Origin: Auanema rhodensis
Lineage: Eukaryota > Nematoda > Chromadorea > Rhabditida > Rhabditidae
Direction of reading: 5' to 3'
Length of the DNA: 64,000 bases
NCBI GenBank assembly: GCA_964057225.1
Contig: OZ059895.1
Span: 16,434,001-16,498,000 of the forward strand
The notes under the pieces are model-generated. The model saw only the letters and a program-made list of their open reading frames with translations. It did no database searches and was not told the origin of the DNA. Position 1 is the first letter of the stretch. Each line of letters starts with the position of its first letter. Position numbers and translations under genes: made by a program. Below are positions 25,804 to 39,113 of this stretch, piece after piece.

Positions 25804-26145
25804 ATGAGAAAAATGGCTGAGAGATATGAGGGAGTGGAGGGGGGGACGAATCCATTTGACATGATATGCTGTGAAACAAAGTTGCAAAAGAGAATTATAT
25901 GCCTTAACTATATGTATAGTAAGGTGAATAAGATAAAAAGTAATGCTAAACGAGCCATCTCAGGATCTGACAACGGCAACAACAGCATTCAGAATGCTTG
26001 GCGAAGGCGTTACGACCACCCGCCCGACAACATGAAAGATGCATGTTGTAGTAGTAGGCAGCGCTGGATAGCGCATTACCGTAATCGGACTCGGCTATGG
26101 GATGGCGAAAGGAGCGAAAAAGATGGAGCGAATGTGTATAAGTGA
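25804..26145 (+). other. 113-codon open frame, status doubtful
   Basis: The longest open frame in the middle of the window that is not repeat-driven. Its second half, from about 25965, is GC-richer than its surroundings. A 93-codon frame is open on the opposite strand over the same bases, so strand and reality are unclear. No domain or cysteine/histidine pattern that I recognise. It could be a chance ORF, an exon or a decayed element. Confidence 0.15.
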
Positions 26146-28805
26146 ACGAGGGAAAAATGGTGAAGATTTGGTTGAACATTCTCTTTCTTTGAATCGTTGT
26201 TGTTGTCGTCTTCGTCGTCGTCGTCATCGTTCTGGAGGTCTCGTCTTCGTTTGGATGTTTTTTTTCTCTTTGCTCTCGTACTTCAAGGTGAAAATTTCAT
26301 TTGATGAAGGAAAAACATTGGAAAAATGAGAAGAAAAGAAAAGAACAACGAATTGAAGACTATGAAATGAAATAAATAGGATAATAGAGAAAGGTTTGCG
26401 AGGTTGAGTAGCAGGGAGATAGTGATGGACTTGAACGAATCTTTGTTTGTCGGCTTGTCGTTGAATTCTCGTTATCAGTGCTCTTCATCAGTCGTCCATC
26501 TTCTCAATCCGTCCTCAACTTCAGCTTCTTTGACTTCTTCTTCTTCCTCTCCTTCATCAACTCTTTGCAATGTTCTCTTTTTTGCTACGGACAGTCAAAT
26601 GAAGAAATGACTGCGTTACAAAGAGATAAGAGAGAGAGAGAGGGAGGAAATATTGCTGAAAGGTGTGCGAAGCTCAAAGGTTTTATCGCACATTGAGCCA
26701 AAGCAGAAGAAGAAGAAGAAACAGAAGAAGAAGTAGTAGTAGATGATGATGATAATGATGATGATGAAGAGGAAATTGATATTTCAGAAAACAGAGACGA
26801 CAAGATAATGAAGAAAACGAAACAGCTGAACAAGAATCTAAAAGGCTGTCACACAGTGTTCCAGTAGGTGTCCGACATATGTTCACACTACCCGATACCC
26901 TTGGGGGTTTTGTTGCTATCTTTTCACCCTTAAACTAGCCTCTCATTTGCTTCTCGTCTTGTCTTCTTTTTCGTTTTCTGCCCCTTTTCACACCTGCTCC
27001 ACCACTACAAGAGAAGAAGAGAAGAGGTATGGGAGAGAAAGGAAGGGATAGGTAAGGTGATGCTGACAGATCGAAATCATCTTCAATTCATTTGCTAAGA
27101 TGATGATGATGATGATGAAGAAAAAGTAGCCAAAAAGTAGTGTATCAGATGCTTCATCCAATGTCTGCTCCAATCTCAGATTACTGACCAGACGTGTCGA
27201 GTGGCGGAAAGATTTGCCTTCCGTTACGTATAGTCATCTGAAGGTTTTGGATTCTCGATAACCATACTATTCACATGAACATAGCTCGTTTACTCAGTCA
27301 ACTTGCCTTTTGGTCTCATGTTATGCCTGATTCTCACTTTCATGCAAAAGCTTAAGCTCTCCGTTTCCGGAAATAGCTACCATCAGCTGTTGGAGAGATC
27401 CGATTTGGAGAGAAGAGACACAGAAGAACATTGTCATCATCATTACTAGGCTGAGTCGTCATCTCTATAACTCGAAGCTTGGCAGATTCATGAATGATAT
27501 TGCTTCAGCTGGTGGTATACATGGCATACGATCTGTTTTTGACATCAGAAGATGGTGTGAAACAGAATCAAATAAGGAGCGAATCACGAGTACGAGAGAA
27601 AGAAGAAGCTGAAGCTTGAATGGAAAGATGAATCTATACTTTCCATCTAAGAACAGATTACATTACCACATTCAATGAAGAATCATGAAAGCTGTTTGTG
27701 TGCTCAGAATGATGCTCAAATGAAAAACATTAGTACGCTGATGCTTGGATTGGAAAAAGAAGCTTAGGAAGACGAGTACGACGATGATGAGGACGATGAG
27801 ATAGAATGAAGAAGGAATGTATGGAATCAAAAAGAAACCATAGAAGAAGCCTTCTATTGAAATGACACACTACAGCACAAATCAACTACACACACGAAAC
27901 ATGAACACAAGTATTTTTCTCTGCACTCTCTTCGATTACCGTTGTCTCTCTTCGCAGTTGTAGCTTCAGAAAGGACTACGGTAGATGCAATACAGCCGAC
28001 ACCTAGTGAGTTAGCGGTATGCTGCCGTTGATGATGATGTCAAGTGCTGAATGAGATGCGACAGAATACTGAAGGCGATCAACGTTCGATGACAAAAGAC
28101 ACAAAACGGGATTAACGAATTTCATGATGATGTGAAAACGAGTAGTTTGAGTGAGGAAGAGAGATGGAGAGATAGTGAGAGAGTGATTTGCGGTAAAGAG
28201 GATTGCATATGCTTGAGGCTAAGATAATGATTGTAATATAGAAGACGTGAAAGAAAAGGAGAGGGGGGGGGTCTATCTAAGGCAGTTTCTGGGATTCAGA
28301 AGGCATTTTACCTCATCATACTCGTTCGATTGAATGTTCGACTATAAAGTCGTCAAGTTAATGTCATTCAAATAAAATTTCGGAAAAAAAAATTAATTTT
28401 CGACTGACAAGACTAGCCCGAAAACCTTTGAAAGAAAGTCTGTAAGATGAGAAAGAAAAAGATCTTCTTAAAGGATATCCATAAAACGTATCTCAATCGG
28501 CCTAATAACTGTCAGTATTTGGCCAATTTTGTTCGTCATCAATGCTTCTGAGCTTGACGACAAGTATGATGAGAACAGTATTACGAGACGTCTTCATGTC
28601 TAGTGAATGCATCATCATCATCATGTGTGGCTATATTCATAAAAAAAAGTTGGAAATTATTTGAAAAGATGAGAGCAGAGAGAGAGGGGGGGGGCAGAAA
28701 AATAAAAAGGAAAATCTATGATGTGCTTGGACTCGTAATCATAATCGACCGTTATTTCATCGTTTTCACTTGAAAATATTCTCAAAACAATGCCGACTGA
28801 TGATT

Positions 28806-28820
28806 CACGTGAACCACGTG
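28806..28820. promoter_or_regulatory. Paired CACGTG palindromes, 230 bp upstream of the ankyrin gene start
   Basis: CACGTG at 28806-28811 and 28815-28820, 9 bp apart and about 230 bp upstream of the proposed ATG at 29050. CACGTG is the canonical E-box of bHLH and bHLH-ZIP factors. The position makes it a plausible promoter element of the SOWAH-like gene, if that ATG is the true start. Confidence 0.35.
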
Positions 28821-29049
28821 AAATGTAAAATTTCATTTTGATATGTTAAAACGTTAACATCGGTTGCTTGTTATCGATTAGAATAGTTTGAACTTCTCTA
28901 TTATTCTAGTAAGTAAGTAAGTAAGCAAGTAATTTATATTTTTGTGATATCATATGATGTACGGAGCAAATAATATGATCACCCTTTTTTTATTATTAAC
29001 TAATGTACTTTAATGAATAGCGATTTGATATGAAATTATATAGTTTAGA

Positions 29050-29118
29050 ATGCCAGCCGTTGAGCAAGATACTCCTGGATTACAGCAAACTATAATGAAT
29101 TTCATATATCCACGTGAG
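29050..29118 (+). CDS. Proposed first coding exon of the ankyrin gene
   Basis: Starts at ATG 29050 (MPAVEQDTPGLQQTIMNFIY...), preceded by TTTAG, so it could equally be an internal exon beginning at 29049. The donor is GAG|GTTGGT. A better-looking GTGAGG site sits 5 bp upstream, but using it puts a stop in the next exon, which supports the call made. Phase 0 into the 29287 exon. Confidence 0.45.
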
Positions 29119-32100
29119 GTTGGTTGTATACTCGTTAGAAGGCGTTAGTATGAAAATGATATTTATAGACGCCACTTGCTCAGTCAGGCTTACATTCAAG
29201 CAGTGAATCAGTAGGACCACTTGATGATGAATCTGTATGCTTTAAAGAATTCGTAAATGATGTGAATGACTTTTTCTTATTTTCAGGAGACACCAGCATT
29301 GGATGCCGTAGCAGGTGAAACTAGCCATATTAGTAGTCCACCGTCTGAAGAGGTATGAAATCTCTTTACTTCAACTCTTGAGTACCGTAGTAGTAATCAT
29401 TGATGCTTTGATGTGTGTTATATTCGAACCCATGTTATTAGTAGATATCTAGTGAATGAGATAATCATGTAGGTGTACATGTGTTAAACGCAAAGTTTGA
29501 CTACATTCCGTCATTAAGTTGGCTTAACAACCTGCTATTTATCATGCTGCTGCTTCTCATCCTTCATCTAACCACTATTATCTGTTGAGACGGCGTATTT
29601 GCGGTTTTGTCAACGAGCTGTAGCAACTAATAGCTATTTGATTTGTGAAAATATTGGTTTTTCCCCCCCAATAATACTAATAATAACAGGCGTGAAATGG
29701 TGATTTATCGGTTTCGTTTGCTGTTTACGCACATGTGTGTGCTTACCGACCGATGAAGAGGAAATGAGTTGATAGGGAGTGAACGAGAAAGTCTTCTGAA
29801 TCAAGGCAACAGAAGCAAACCATATTCTAATTATGGAAATTGTATCAGCATAAGCTTAGAAACGTTTTTGTTTGAAATAGCTGCGTTGAAGGTCAGGCAA
29901 GAATCAAAAGATTAAAACAATGGATGATCGCTTAGTGCCACGATGGATTTTTGGTTTTTCTTCTACATATCCAGGAAAGAATATGAGAGATATAGCTCTT
30001 GTTGTTTTCTATCAAATACTCAATCTTCACACAGCATTTCTGTTCTACTCTAAGGCTATTGAACAAGCTCGTTGTATTGGTGTTGCTGGTGGCCCGTATC
30101 AGATAGTATGTCAGTCGAGCCAACCAGGTCTTATTCTCTAAAGATAGATGAAAATTGAGGTGAGGAATGTGCCAAGAAAACATATGTCAACCTAGATAGA
30201 TGGTGTCAATTAGAGGTGTTAAGAGGGGCCAGAAGCAAGACAACAACTGTTAAGACAGATTGCTTCATCTTTACTCGTCCTTCTATCAGCCTGATTCTTG
30301 TTCTAGGTCTTTTTGCTCTTAAACATACATCTACATTTCATAATACGTCTATATTGCTGTTTCAACCAGCTTTTCTCAATCTATGTGAGCTGGTATTTGG
30401 TTTGGAAGCTGAAAGTAGTGAGAACGGACTGAATAAGAAGCATTGCAACAGTAAAAGAAGCACGGCGTTGTTCGTGTTTCAACTTGGAAAACACAATAAC
30501 TGCTATATCAGTTTACTTGTTAGTAGAATTGAGAATGAGAATATATGGAATAGATATATGTATATTTATATTTCTTTCAAAAGAGCTTGATAGCGAAGAT
30601 TTGAAGAAGAATACGACGAATATTTGATTATAAGATCTATATGAAGATCTAACATTGACAAAGCCGTAGGCTATTTGTGATTCGGATTTGAGTAGATATT
30701 ATTCTTCCACAAGTAGCTACTACTACTACATCTAAACGATTTATGAGACATAGAGAGATAATATTTTTCATGAAATAAGATCGAAATTGAAAGCATGGAT
30801 AATATAGAGAGTAAAGTTGAAAGACAGGGAAAGCTGCTTAGTCAGCTACATTAGGAAAAAATGATTCAAAATGAAATATAGGGAGACTAAGAAGAAATAG
30901 GGGTGGACAAAAGAGATTTAAGTCTTATTCAGGAGAGAATACGAAAATTACTTCAATTCTACACTTCTATCCGCATCTCTCTCTCTCTCTCTCTTTCGCT
31001 CTTTCTGTCTCGTTTTTTCTTCGGGTTTCTTGTTCTTTCAACTTTGTCTTTGAAGTTAAGCATGATGACGAGTTGATGGCCATCTCAATACAGTCTGACT
31101 TCGTATCGTTTGGACTAATATATGGCCATGATGATGAGGTCAGAACCGTCTAATCGGCTTGTGCCATATCTCGCCCGACACATGAATTGCACGATGAAAT
31201 TGTCTTGAAATGCTTTTTTCGGTATCTTGTCAAAAGAAAACGGTTCCTTGAAGTTCATACTGCATCACATACCCAATTGCTGTCTTTCCCCCTCTCTCTC
31301 TCTCTCCATCTCTTTCTCTCTCTACCTCTCTATCTTTTCGTTTTCATACTGAATATTCCAAACTCCTAACTCATTTAACCCTCAATATTGTTCGTTTTCA
31401 TTGTCGCTAATTTGAAAAGTGACGGCAGATTATTGGTCAGGCAGCATCTGATTTATGGCTCTGTGGATTCACATCCATTACGGCCACATAGGCATCAATT
31501 TGAGTACAAACGCCTGTTAACACGCCTGGACGAACGCTTCTGACGCCATGTGGGTGTTCACATACGGTAGTTGAAAAGAGATTTTTGGCAAATGAGAAAG
31601 ACAGGGGGTCTGAGAGAAGAAGGGGATCAAAAAAGTTTTTTAATCTTTTTTTCTCTTGCGGATCTCTCAGCAACAAGGCTACAATGACAATGGCAACAAC
31701 ATATCAACTACATGATGTGAATAAGAAGATTTGAAACAAGAATACGTAGTTAGTGAATGTTGATAATCTAAGAATGATCGCAGTGCTTCAAGTATTACAA
31801 TGATTTAGTTGAAGAATGGAATTTGTAATCTAAATGAATACAGTACCCTCTCTCTATGGCTTGTTCGTTCTTCTACAAAAAGGTTGACCAACTAGATATT
31901 GAAATATAGATGTTATATCGAAGAGAAGTGAACCAGATGATCAAGTAGAGACAGGTAGTAGTACTACTAGTAGGAGTAATAGGAGTAATAGTAATACTAT
32001 TGGAAGTGAAGAGAAACATGGTGTGCGACACCGATTTCTGATTGAAAATACATTTTTTTTGTGAAAAATGAGGACATAAAGTGTATGAATAACGGTAGAA

Positions 32101-35100
32101 AACTGTTGAAAGAATATACGAAGAAGATGACATAGAGCCAGTCAAGCCAGTCACAGAAAGTAACGGATAGCGGGATTGTATTTTTGGCCAAATTTTACGA
32201 TTGATTAGCCTTTTTTCATTTGGGATTCGTTTTTTTGTTCTGTTGAAAGAAAATGTATGTCGATGAGTAAATATAGATAGATAAAGGAAAATAGATGTCG
32301 AAAACGACACAGCTGACCCTAAGATGGAAAGCTACAACATGTTGTTCTCGAATGTTCGTTAATCGAGGACGGACTTGTAGAAAATTTTGGAGGAAACCAA
32401 AAAAAATATTGAATTGCGGTCGTGAATGGGTGACAAATCTTTGGACAAACAGTTCTGGTGGGGACAATTCAAGAAGAAGCTAGGAAAACAGCTTGTTTCG
32501 TTTGATATGTATGTGTCTATTTCTATGATTTCTGCTATACTTTGGGAAAATGAGAGTTTTGTTATAAAGTTGTCGACGGTAACAGAAGTATGCTGAAAGT
32601 TTGGATGTGATGGCTTTGACTTTGGCTTGATATAGCCTTTCAACTGTCCGACTTGTCGTTGAGACAGTTTTTCTATTGCTTGCTAGATCGAACAGCTCAC
32701 ATCTGTTGTGCTAGTCTTGTCATGTCTTCCTGAAATTTTTCGTTCATGAAGTCGAGCCATCTGGAATTTGCTAATCCATTCTTCAGATTTGTTCGCTTTT
32801 CCCTGTTTGGACAAGCAATCGCCGAGAGAGAGAGTTTAAAAGACAAGAAAAAAATCCAATAAGTTCACACTCTCTTCATGTCTTCGTTTCCGATTGACTT
32901 TAAAGGACGAAACATGGCAGAGCATCTCTTTCGGCTCACAATGCCCAGCTCTGATTCAGCTACGATGATCGACGAGAGTATTGTTTAACAGGGTTCCAAA
33001 CATGTTGCATGAGATAAGCCTATGACTCTATTTGGATAACTGCAAGTGTTGGCTGGTTGAAAGCCGCAACGAAACAGTTGAACAACATGTTATTGTTATG
33101 AACAAGTAGTTTAACTAAGATACCTAAGTGGCAAGAAATGGACGAAAAACCATTTCCACCGAATTGAAACGATGAGAGAAGATGATGTTGTCTGTCTTGA
33201 AGTCGGTGTTTAAGTATTAAAGGATTGTCAATGTCTCTTCGTTTGTAGACACTTTCTCAACTCTCTTTATTGCTTTATCTCCTTCTTTTTCGTTTTCTCG
33301 AAGCATCATACACAACGACAAGTAGTAAGATGTGTGAGAGGAGCTAAGCCTCAGTGTTACTGTCGGCTTACGAAAGCTCAGAATAGTTGTTGAGTTGCCT
33401 TTAAGAAAACAACAAAAACATAGGAAAGAGGAGAATAATGAGACACAAATTCTAAAGTTTTGATATCGATTACAACCGGCTATATTAGCTGATTGTCATT
33501 GAATTCCGACGTAAGTGTGTATGTCTGTGTGTGTGTGTGTGGGTGTCACACATGTATGTGGGTCCTTCTACTGTCTGACAGTCGGATATTCAGACAGTTT
33601 AGCTTATGACTGTCTATCTGTTTGATGTTAGCTGTTGTGATACCAACTAACATCAAGATCTTTCGAATATAAACTTTGTTGTTTTGGTGCATATGTGTAA
33701 CAGCATACGAACTACAAATTGATCTTCAGAATTTCATATATGGCTAATGAAATTGTGAATATGCTGCTGTAATATCTTGACAGACTACATCATTCAGAAG
33801 GTTTAGCTGAATATAGCCTGGAGCTATTGAGTAGGAAGACTACAAAAGCTCATAAATAAAGATGTAAGAGATACATGAAAAGTATTGTGTATACATTTTG
33901 GATTATAAACGAACTTGATGCTCATATTCTCTATAATATGTGTATATAAGTACTTTATAAGATATATATCTAACTATATGAAGTGGAACATATACAGTGT
34001 GAGAGTGTATTAGATGACCAAAGAGAAAGAGAAGAGAAAGCATGATACTCAACGCAGTAGCAGCAGCAGCAGCAGCAGTAGTTCATGACCACAAGAAGGT
34101 TATCTAATCCTTTAATGAATTAGATACTTGAAAGGTCTTAAACGACACAAAAGTAGATGATGAAGGACCAGATGACGTATGTATATCTGGCATCCCATGA
34201 GCTATTATCCAACACAAATGTTCTCAAAACGACACATGTGAATATGAGGTTTGTGAGATATCACATGCACACATGCATAGAGAGAGAGCACAGCTTGATG
34301 CTCATCGGATTCTTTCTTTATGTTACTAATCCTTCTAATATGCATTAACCTGTCAATTTGATATAGAAGAATAGATATACATGAATGATGTGAAGAAGTT
34401 AACGATTATTGAATAGAAAGGTTAACTAGGCAAATAGTTTATAAAGATTAATATATAACTATAGTGTATAGTTAGTTATATGATAATAAAGTATATAAAT
34501 AGTAATTGCATCATCGATGATCATTTACTATATAAGCTATAACTAAGTTCTTTAATCCATATCTGATGATGTGAATAGAGTATGATGTGTGAGAGATGAT
34601 TGTTTTTGGATTTTCATTTGAAACATGCTCTAAGAGCCATACTTAGTAGGTCATTACATACACATTAGATTAGAGAATATTTTGTTATGGAATTAAGAAA
34701 GTTATTACATATAAATAACTTAACTATTACATATAGTTATTATGGAGGAGAGATTACACAATGCTACAGCTCTGTTTTTTCTTTTTCCTTTTTCTCGAAA
34801 AAACCTATTAGGTGAAAAGTTGGAGAAAAGAGAGAGAAAGAGAGAGGGAAGGGTGAACTAATCAATGATCTTTGTGGTATATAATTTGTCTGGAAAAATT
34901 ATTTCTTTTTCGAATTTAGCTCCTGTTTAGAATCTAATAACGGGGGGATGTGGTAAAGAAAGGGGGGAGGCAAACATGAATGATGAGGATGGAAAATTGG
35001 GTTTTCTGGTAGGTAATACTACTATCAGATGAAATATGGTATGTATAACATATGAATGACATAATGAATATAATGATGATTCAAGAAAATTTAGAGAAAA

Positions 35101-37063
35101 AATTAAAATTGAGTATTCGTCTTTTTTTTTAAAATGTTATATATGCTAGAAAATTAAACAATATGTCGCTAAAGACGCCTACGGCGATTCATGGAGGTGC
35201 TGCTGTGTCATTGGTCATACAGGGCGTCTGATATCCGCTTGATCTGCGCCTGGATCACACTGAATGTGATGCACATGAACATGTACACACCGTTGACGAA
35301 CTTGAAGGCATCTGTCTTTCGCTCTTTCTTTCCCGACTATCCATCGTTCACATGGCTATTCTTCATTGTTTCGCCTTTTATGGAGTTTGTGAGGATCACA
35401 TCTCTCCCACTCATTCTCTTACATAGTCAGTCGATTCTCGCTTTTCTTTCTCTTTTCTCCTTCTTCTTCTGGTCGTCATTTTGAAGACTGCAAGGCGTTA
35501 ATAGTGTCGGCGCCCCCGATTACTAGCCCTGAGGGGCATACGGTAGCCGACTGCTAGTGTGTGTGTCTGAGAAGGACTACAAGCTTTCATTGATGCTGGT
35601 GGTGGTGTTGACGACGACATCGACAACGATGGCCACCCACATCTGGGTGTGTGTATAATATTGCGAACTATTGGCGCTTAAATGAGACAATATTCTTAGC
35701 TGAAATTGAAACGAAATAAAGCAAGTTTTTCATCACGAATCTTTGAGATAAAATGAGGAAAAACAATAAAAAAAGCTGTGGTAAGCTGATGAAGAAAGGA
35801 GAAAGAGAGAGAGAGATACACGGAGAGAGAGAGAGAGAGAGAGAAAAAGAGAGGTAAAAGTTGAACGAGCAGCAAATGACAAAAACAGCTACAACGCCAA
35901 AACATGATAGACGACGAATGATGTTGATAGATGGGAAAATAGTTTGGGGAATGAATGAGTAAATGCTGATTGGTTACAAAGATTTTATGTGTGCTCTAAA
36001 TAGATGTGATTCTAGAAGAGCATAGAAAAGTAGTGTTTGATGGCGAAAAGATGAGCGAAGACGTGAAGATTAAATCAGATGAGATAAACGTCTTTAATTA
36101 GACATTTCGTTATTTGAAATATACGAGATTTGTGTGTGTGTGTGTATGTGTGAATCACACATATAATGCTCTGTGAAAAGCCGTATTTGACTAGTGTTGT
36201 TGATTCGTTCGTTTTGCTCCTGATTTAACATTGAAATAGAAGTCGAAACAAATGTATTACATCGAATTAATTTGGCTGATGATCTTTGTACGATATGCGT
36301 AAGAATGAAAAGGAGAAGAGCGAATGAGATGCTATGCTGTGCTGCTGCACACGACACACGTACGCACCATCATGGCATCTGATGATGTTGCCGCGAGGCG
36401 CACCCTCTGTCGGGATTCTGCGATGGTGTGGTGTATGAATGTGCCATGCCTGGTCAACTCTCTTATCAGCATGTTGTTAGTATGAATGTTGATTAAGCAT
36501 ACGGTAGATGGAATATGAATATATACGTAGTTTTTTTTTCACATGTACCTGATGAGGATGACAATCTTGAGCGTATAGAGGGAGAGAGAGAGAAAGAGAG
36601 AAAGATAAGTGTAGCAGTAGTGAGACAGAGAGTTTTGAGGTTATGGCTGTAGGTACTTGCTAACTGTTTTCACGACAAAACAACCGATTTGGCACGTCAA
36701 ACATATACACATAATAAGCTATTTTGCTCTATTTTGTTTTCGTTTACCTTACGCCACGTCAAGTGAAAATCACGTGACACGTGTTTTGATTGAAAAATGA
36801 ATAAAATTATGCTAATTAGCTTTAATGTAATGTTCATAATACTTTCTCTCTAAAATATAGATTTGAATGAGATTCAAATTGAAATCAATGATCGTGATGA
36901 AGAGTAAGCGTTAACTGACGTCTCAATGCTTTTCAAACTAGAAAAGCAAATAGAAATTGAGAGAAACAGCCGCCTAAAAGCTTTTATCTATCCTAATATG
37001 GAAATATGTTTTGATTCTCTTCTCTTTCAAGAACTGTTTAAGCACAAAAACTTTGGAAATGTA

Positions 37064-37095
<32 letters not shown>

Positions 37096-39072
37096 TTTTC
37101 TTTCTTTCTTTCTCTCTCCCTCTCTTCTTCTCCATCTTTCTTTCTTTCTCTCTTTACCGTTTGACGTATCTACCTGTTTTGTAAATTATTGACAGTTGTA
37201 CAACCACAGCAATTGGGTTACCATGCAAGTCAGGTAGCTAGCTCGGCCTCTTCTTCTCCCTTCTCTCATACTCTCTGCAATTCTCATAGTATGTCGCCTA
37301 TCTCTCATCGACTACCAACATCACAGCCGCCAGTACACGCCGACTTGTTACCGTAATCCTCGCTCGTCGTCGCTGGCATCAATAACTTATCTGTCAAACA
37401 CACTTTTGCCATTTTTTTCATTTCTCATTCATTCTACTGCTTTGTATTGAAATAATTGTGGTAAACAGACTGATAAATACGATTTTGGATGTTGTGAATG
37501 AGCTGCAACGGCACAAAATAAGAATTTTTGGATTCAAAATGAGCTTTCAAGCCAAATACTTGGGGAACAAAACTTTTTTTTCTCTCTTGTTGTCATAGCG
37601 GTGTCGACGATGAGCTTAATGTGAAAGAAGCATGAAAGAAGTAAATTGAAATACCGAAGATTGCCATAAAGATGAAGTTAGTAAGCATTGAATATGATGC
37701 ATCTAACTGAATATTCTTTTGTATAAAATGAATTTGAAGATTTTTGCGAATAAAATACGAACGAAGAACTCATTCTCAATGAGTTTGTCATAGAATATGA
37801 GAGTATTTTACTTGTGTGACGACAAATAGGAAGCATATCGGATGATTTGAAATATTATTTCATTCAACTTTGATTCCCAAGACTTTGTCTCTCATGAATG
37901 AAATAGTTGGAGAAGATGGTATTGAACTCTTGCAGTGCCGATGAGAAAGCAGAGTCAGATGTCTGTGTTCATGTCTGTGCAATGTTAAAGACTTTGACGA
38001 TTAAGTGGAGAAAGTATTGCCATTCATGGGCTGTGACTCTTCATTGTTATTGCTCTGCTGGAAAGTAGTTGGAAAGCTCAAATCTATTCTCTGCTTTTTC
38101 AAACTCTCTATCTATCTCTTTCTCTCTCTCTCGGTTCTTTCTTCTTGCTAATTCTTCTTTTTCGTCTTCTTTTTCATTTTGCTCTACAAGCTTTCTGCTC
38201 TCAGCTCACTCCTTTTATGATCTTGCAATTCTGTTTGATTTTTCTGGTAAACGAGACCATCAGCATACAAAGAATATGAGGACAACGACGAAAAAGAAGG
38301 AATAGAAAGAAAACGAAGAAGAAGAAGAGGGCAAAGTGGTCATGGGAAAACGCCAGATATGGCATTTGAAGTATATTGTGTACACGGCCTGTGAGAAGAA
38401 TGAGAAAGTAAGAATGGCTTGACATTGACAATGACTTTGAAAAGTCAGGAGGATGTACGGCTAAGAGATATTTGTCTCAAATCTCATGCAAACAACACAG
38501 TTCTAATGTATTGTGAGTACTTTAAGCTGATCGATTGATGAGAAGTCATGTTGTCTGTCAGTAACTCTTCCGTTCTCATCTGACCCTCCTGTTGATCTCA
38601 ACTAGTCATGTTTGACATGAAGCTTAGATATGATATGAAGTCAAATTTGATTGAGTATGGCGATATGGTGATGTTTTCAGTTGATGAAGGCTTGAAGACA
38701 TGAGAGGGACGAGCCTTCTCTTTGAAAAAAAAGTAAAAAAGGAGATGAAGATTATGAACATATAAGGTTATTATATAATATGAAAAAGGAAAATGATGAT
38801 GATGATGATGATGGGAGAACAGACGGAATTAGATGACCTATGTAAGAGTTATTAACAGACTTTTCTGGAAATGAGGAATATGGAGATGACGTTTAATCGA
38901 CTGTCTAGCCAGAAAATTAGGAAACAAGCAGCACAGAAGGTAATGATGAGCAATGTAATTATGAAGTGTTGTTTATCTTCATTTTTGACTTTAAAATATT
39001 AATTACATCTGTTTAATTATCTGTAACTATTAGATATTTGAATTATTCATTAAAACGACTCCAATATATGTA

Positions 39073-39113
<41 letters not shown>

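Larger units (their letters stand above)
12623..29048. other. Long gene-poor region with microsatellites
   Basis: Contains mixed-orientation GA and CT tracts, AT-rich patches and scattered TAACTATA motifs. Many 40-110-codon frames are open on both strands (for example 13.0-13.3, 25.98-26.15 and 27.3-27.6 kb). At this ORF density they are expected by chance and none has coherent splice support on both sides. It may be intergenic, or introns of flanking genes. Confidence 0.5.
29353..37209 (+). other. Large intron of the proposed ankyrin gene (or intergenic)
   Basis: About 7.9 kb. It holds CT tracts (30.98 and 31.3 kb), GA tracts (34.8, 35.8 and 36.6 kb), TAACTATA inverted repeats near 34456, a CACGTG pair at 36771-36783 and a GC-rich patch near 35500-35560. 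Open frames at 29920-30590, 35191-35484 and 31437-31676 lack coherent splice support. If the exons at 29 kb are not part of the ankyrin gene, this is intergenic. Confidence 0.35.

Noticed and set aside
27331-27612. About 90 open codons on the plus strand with diverse composition
   Set aside because: Frames of this length are expected many times by chance across six frames of 64 kb. No consistent splice sites flank it.
29920-30590. Adjacent plus-strand frames of 73 and 124 codons
   Set aside because: Not in a compatible phase with neighbouring exons, no motif, and overlapped by an antisense frame. Treated as intron.
31437-31676. 79-codon minus frame with a competing plus-strand reading
   Set aside because: Both strands look protein-like and neither has two good splice sites. 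Left out of the gene model.
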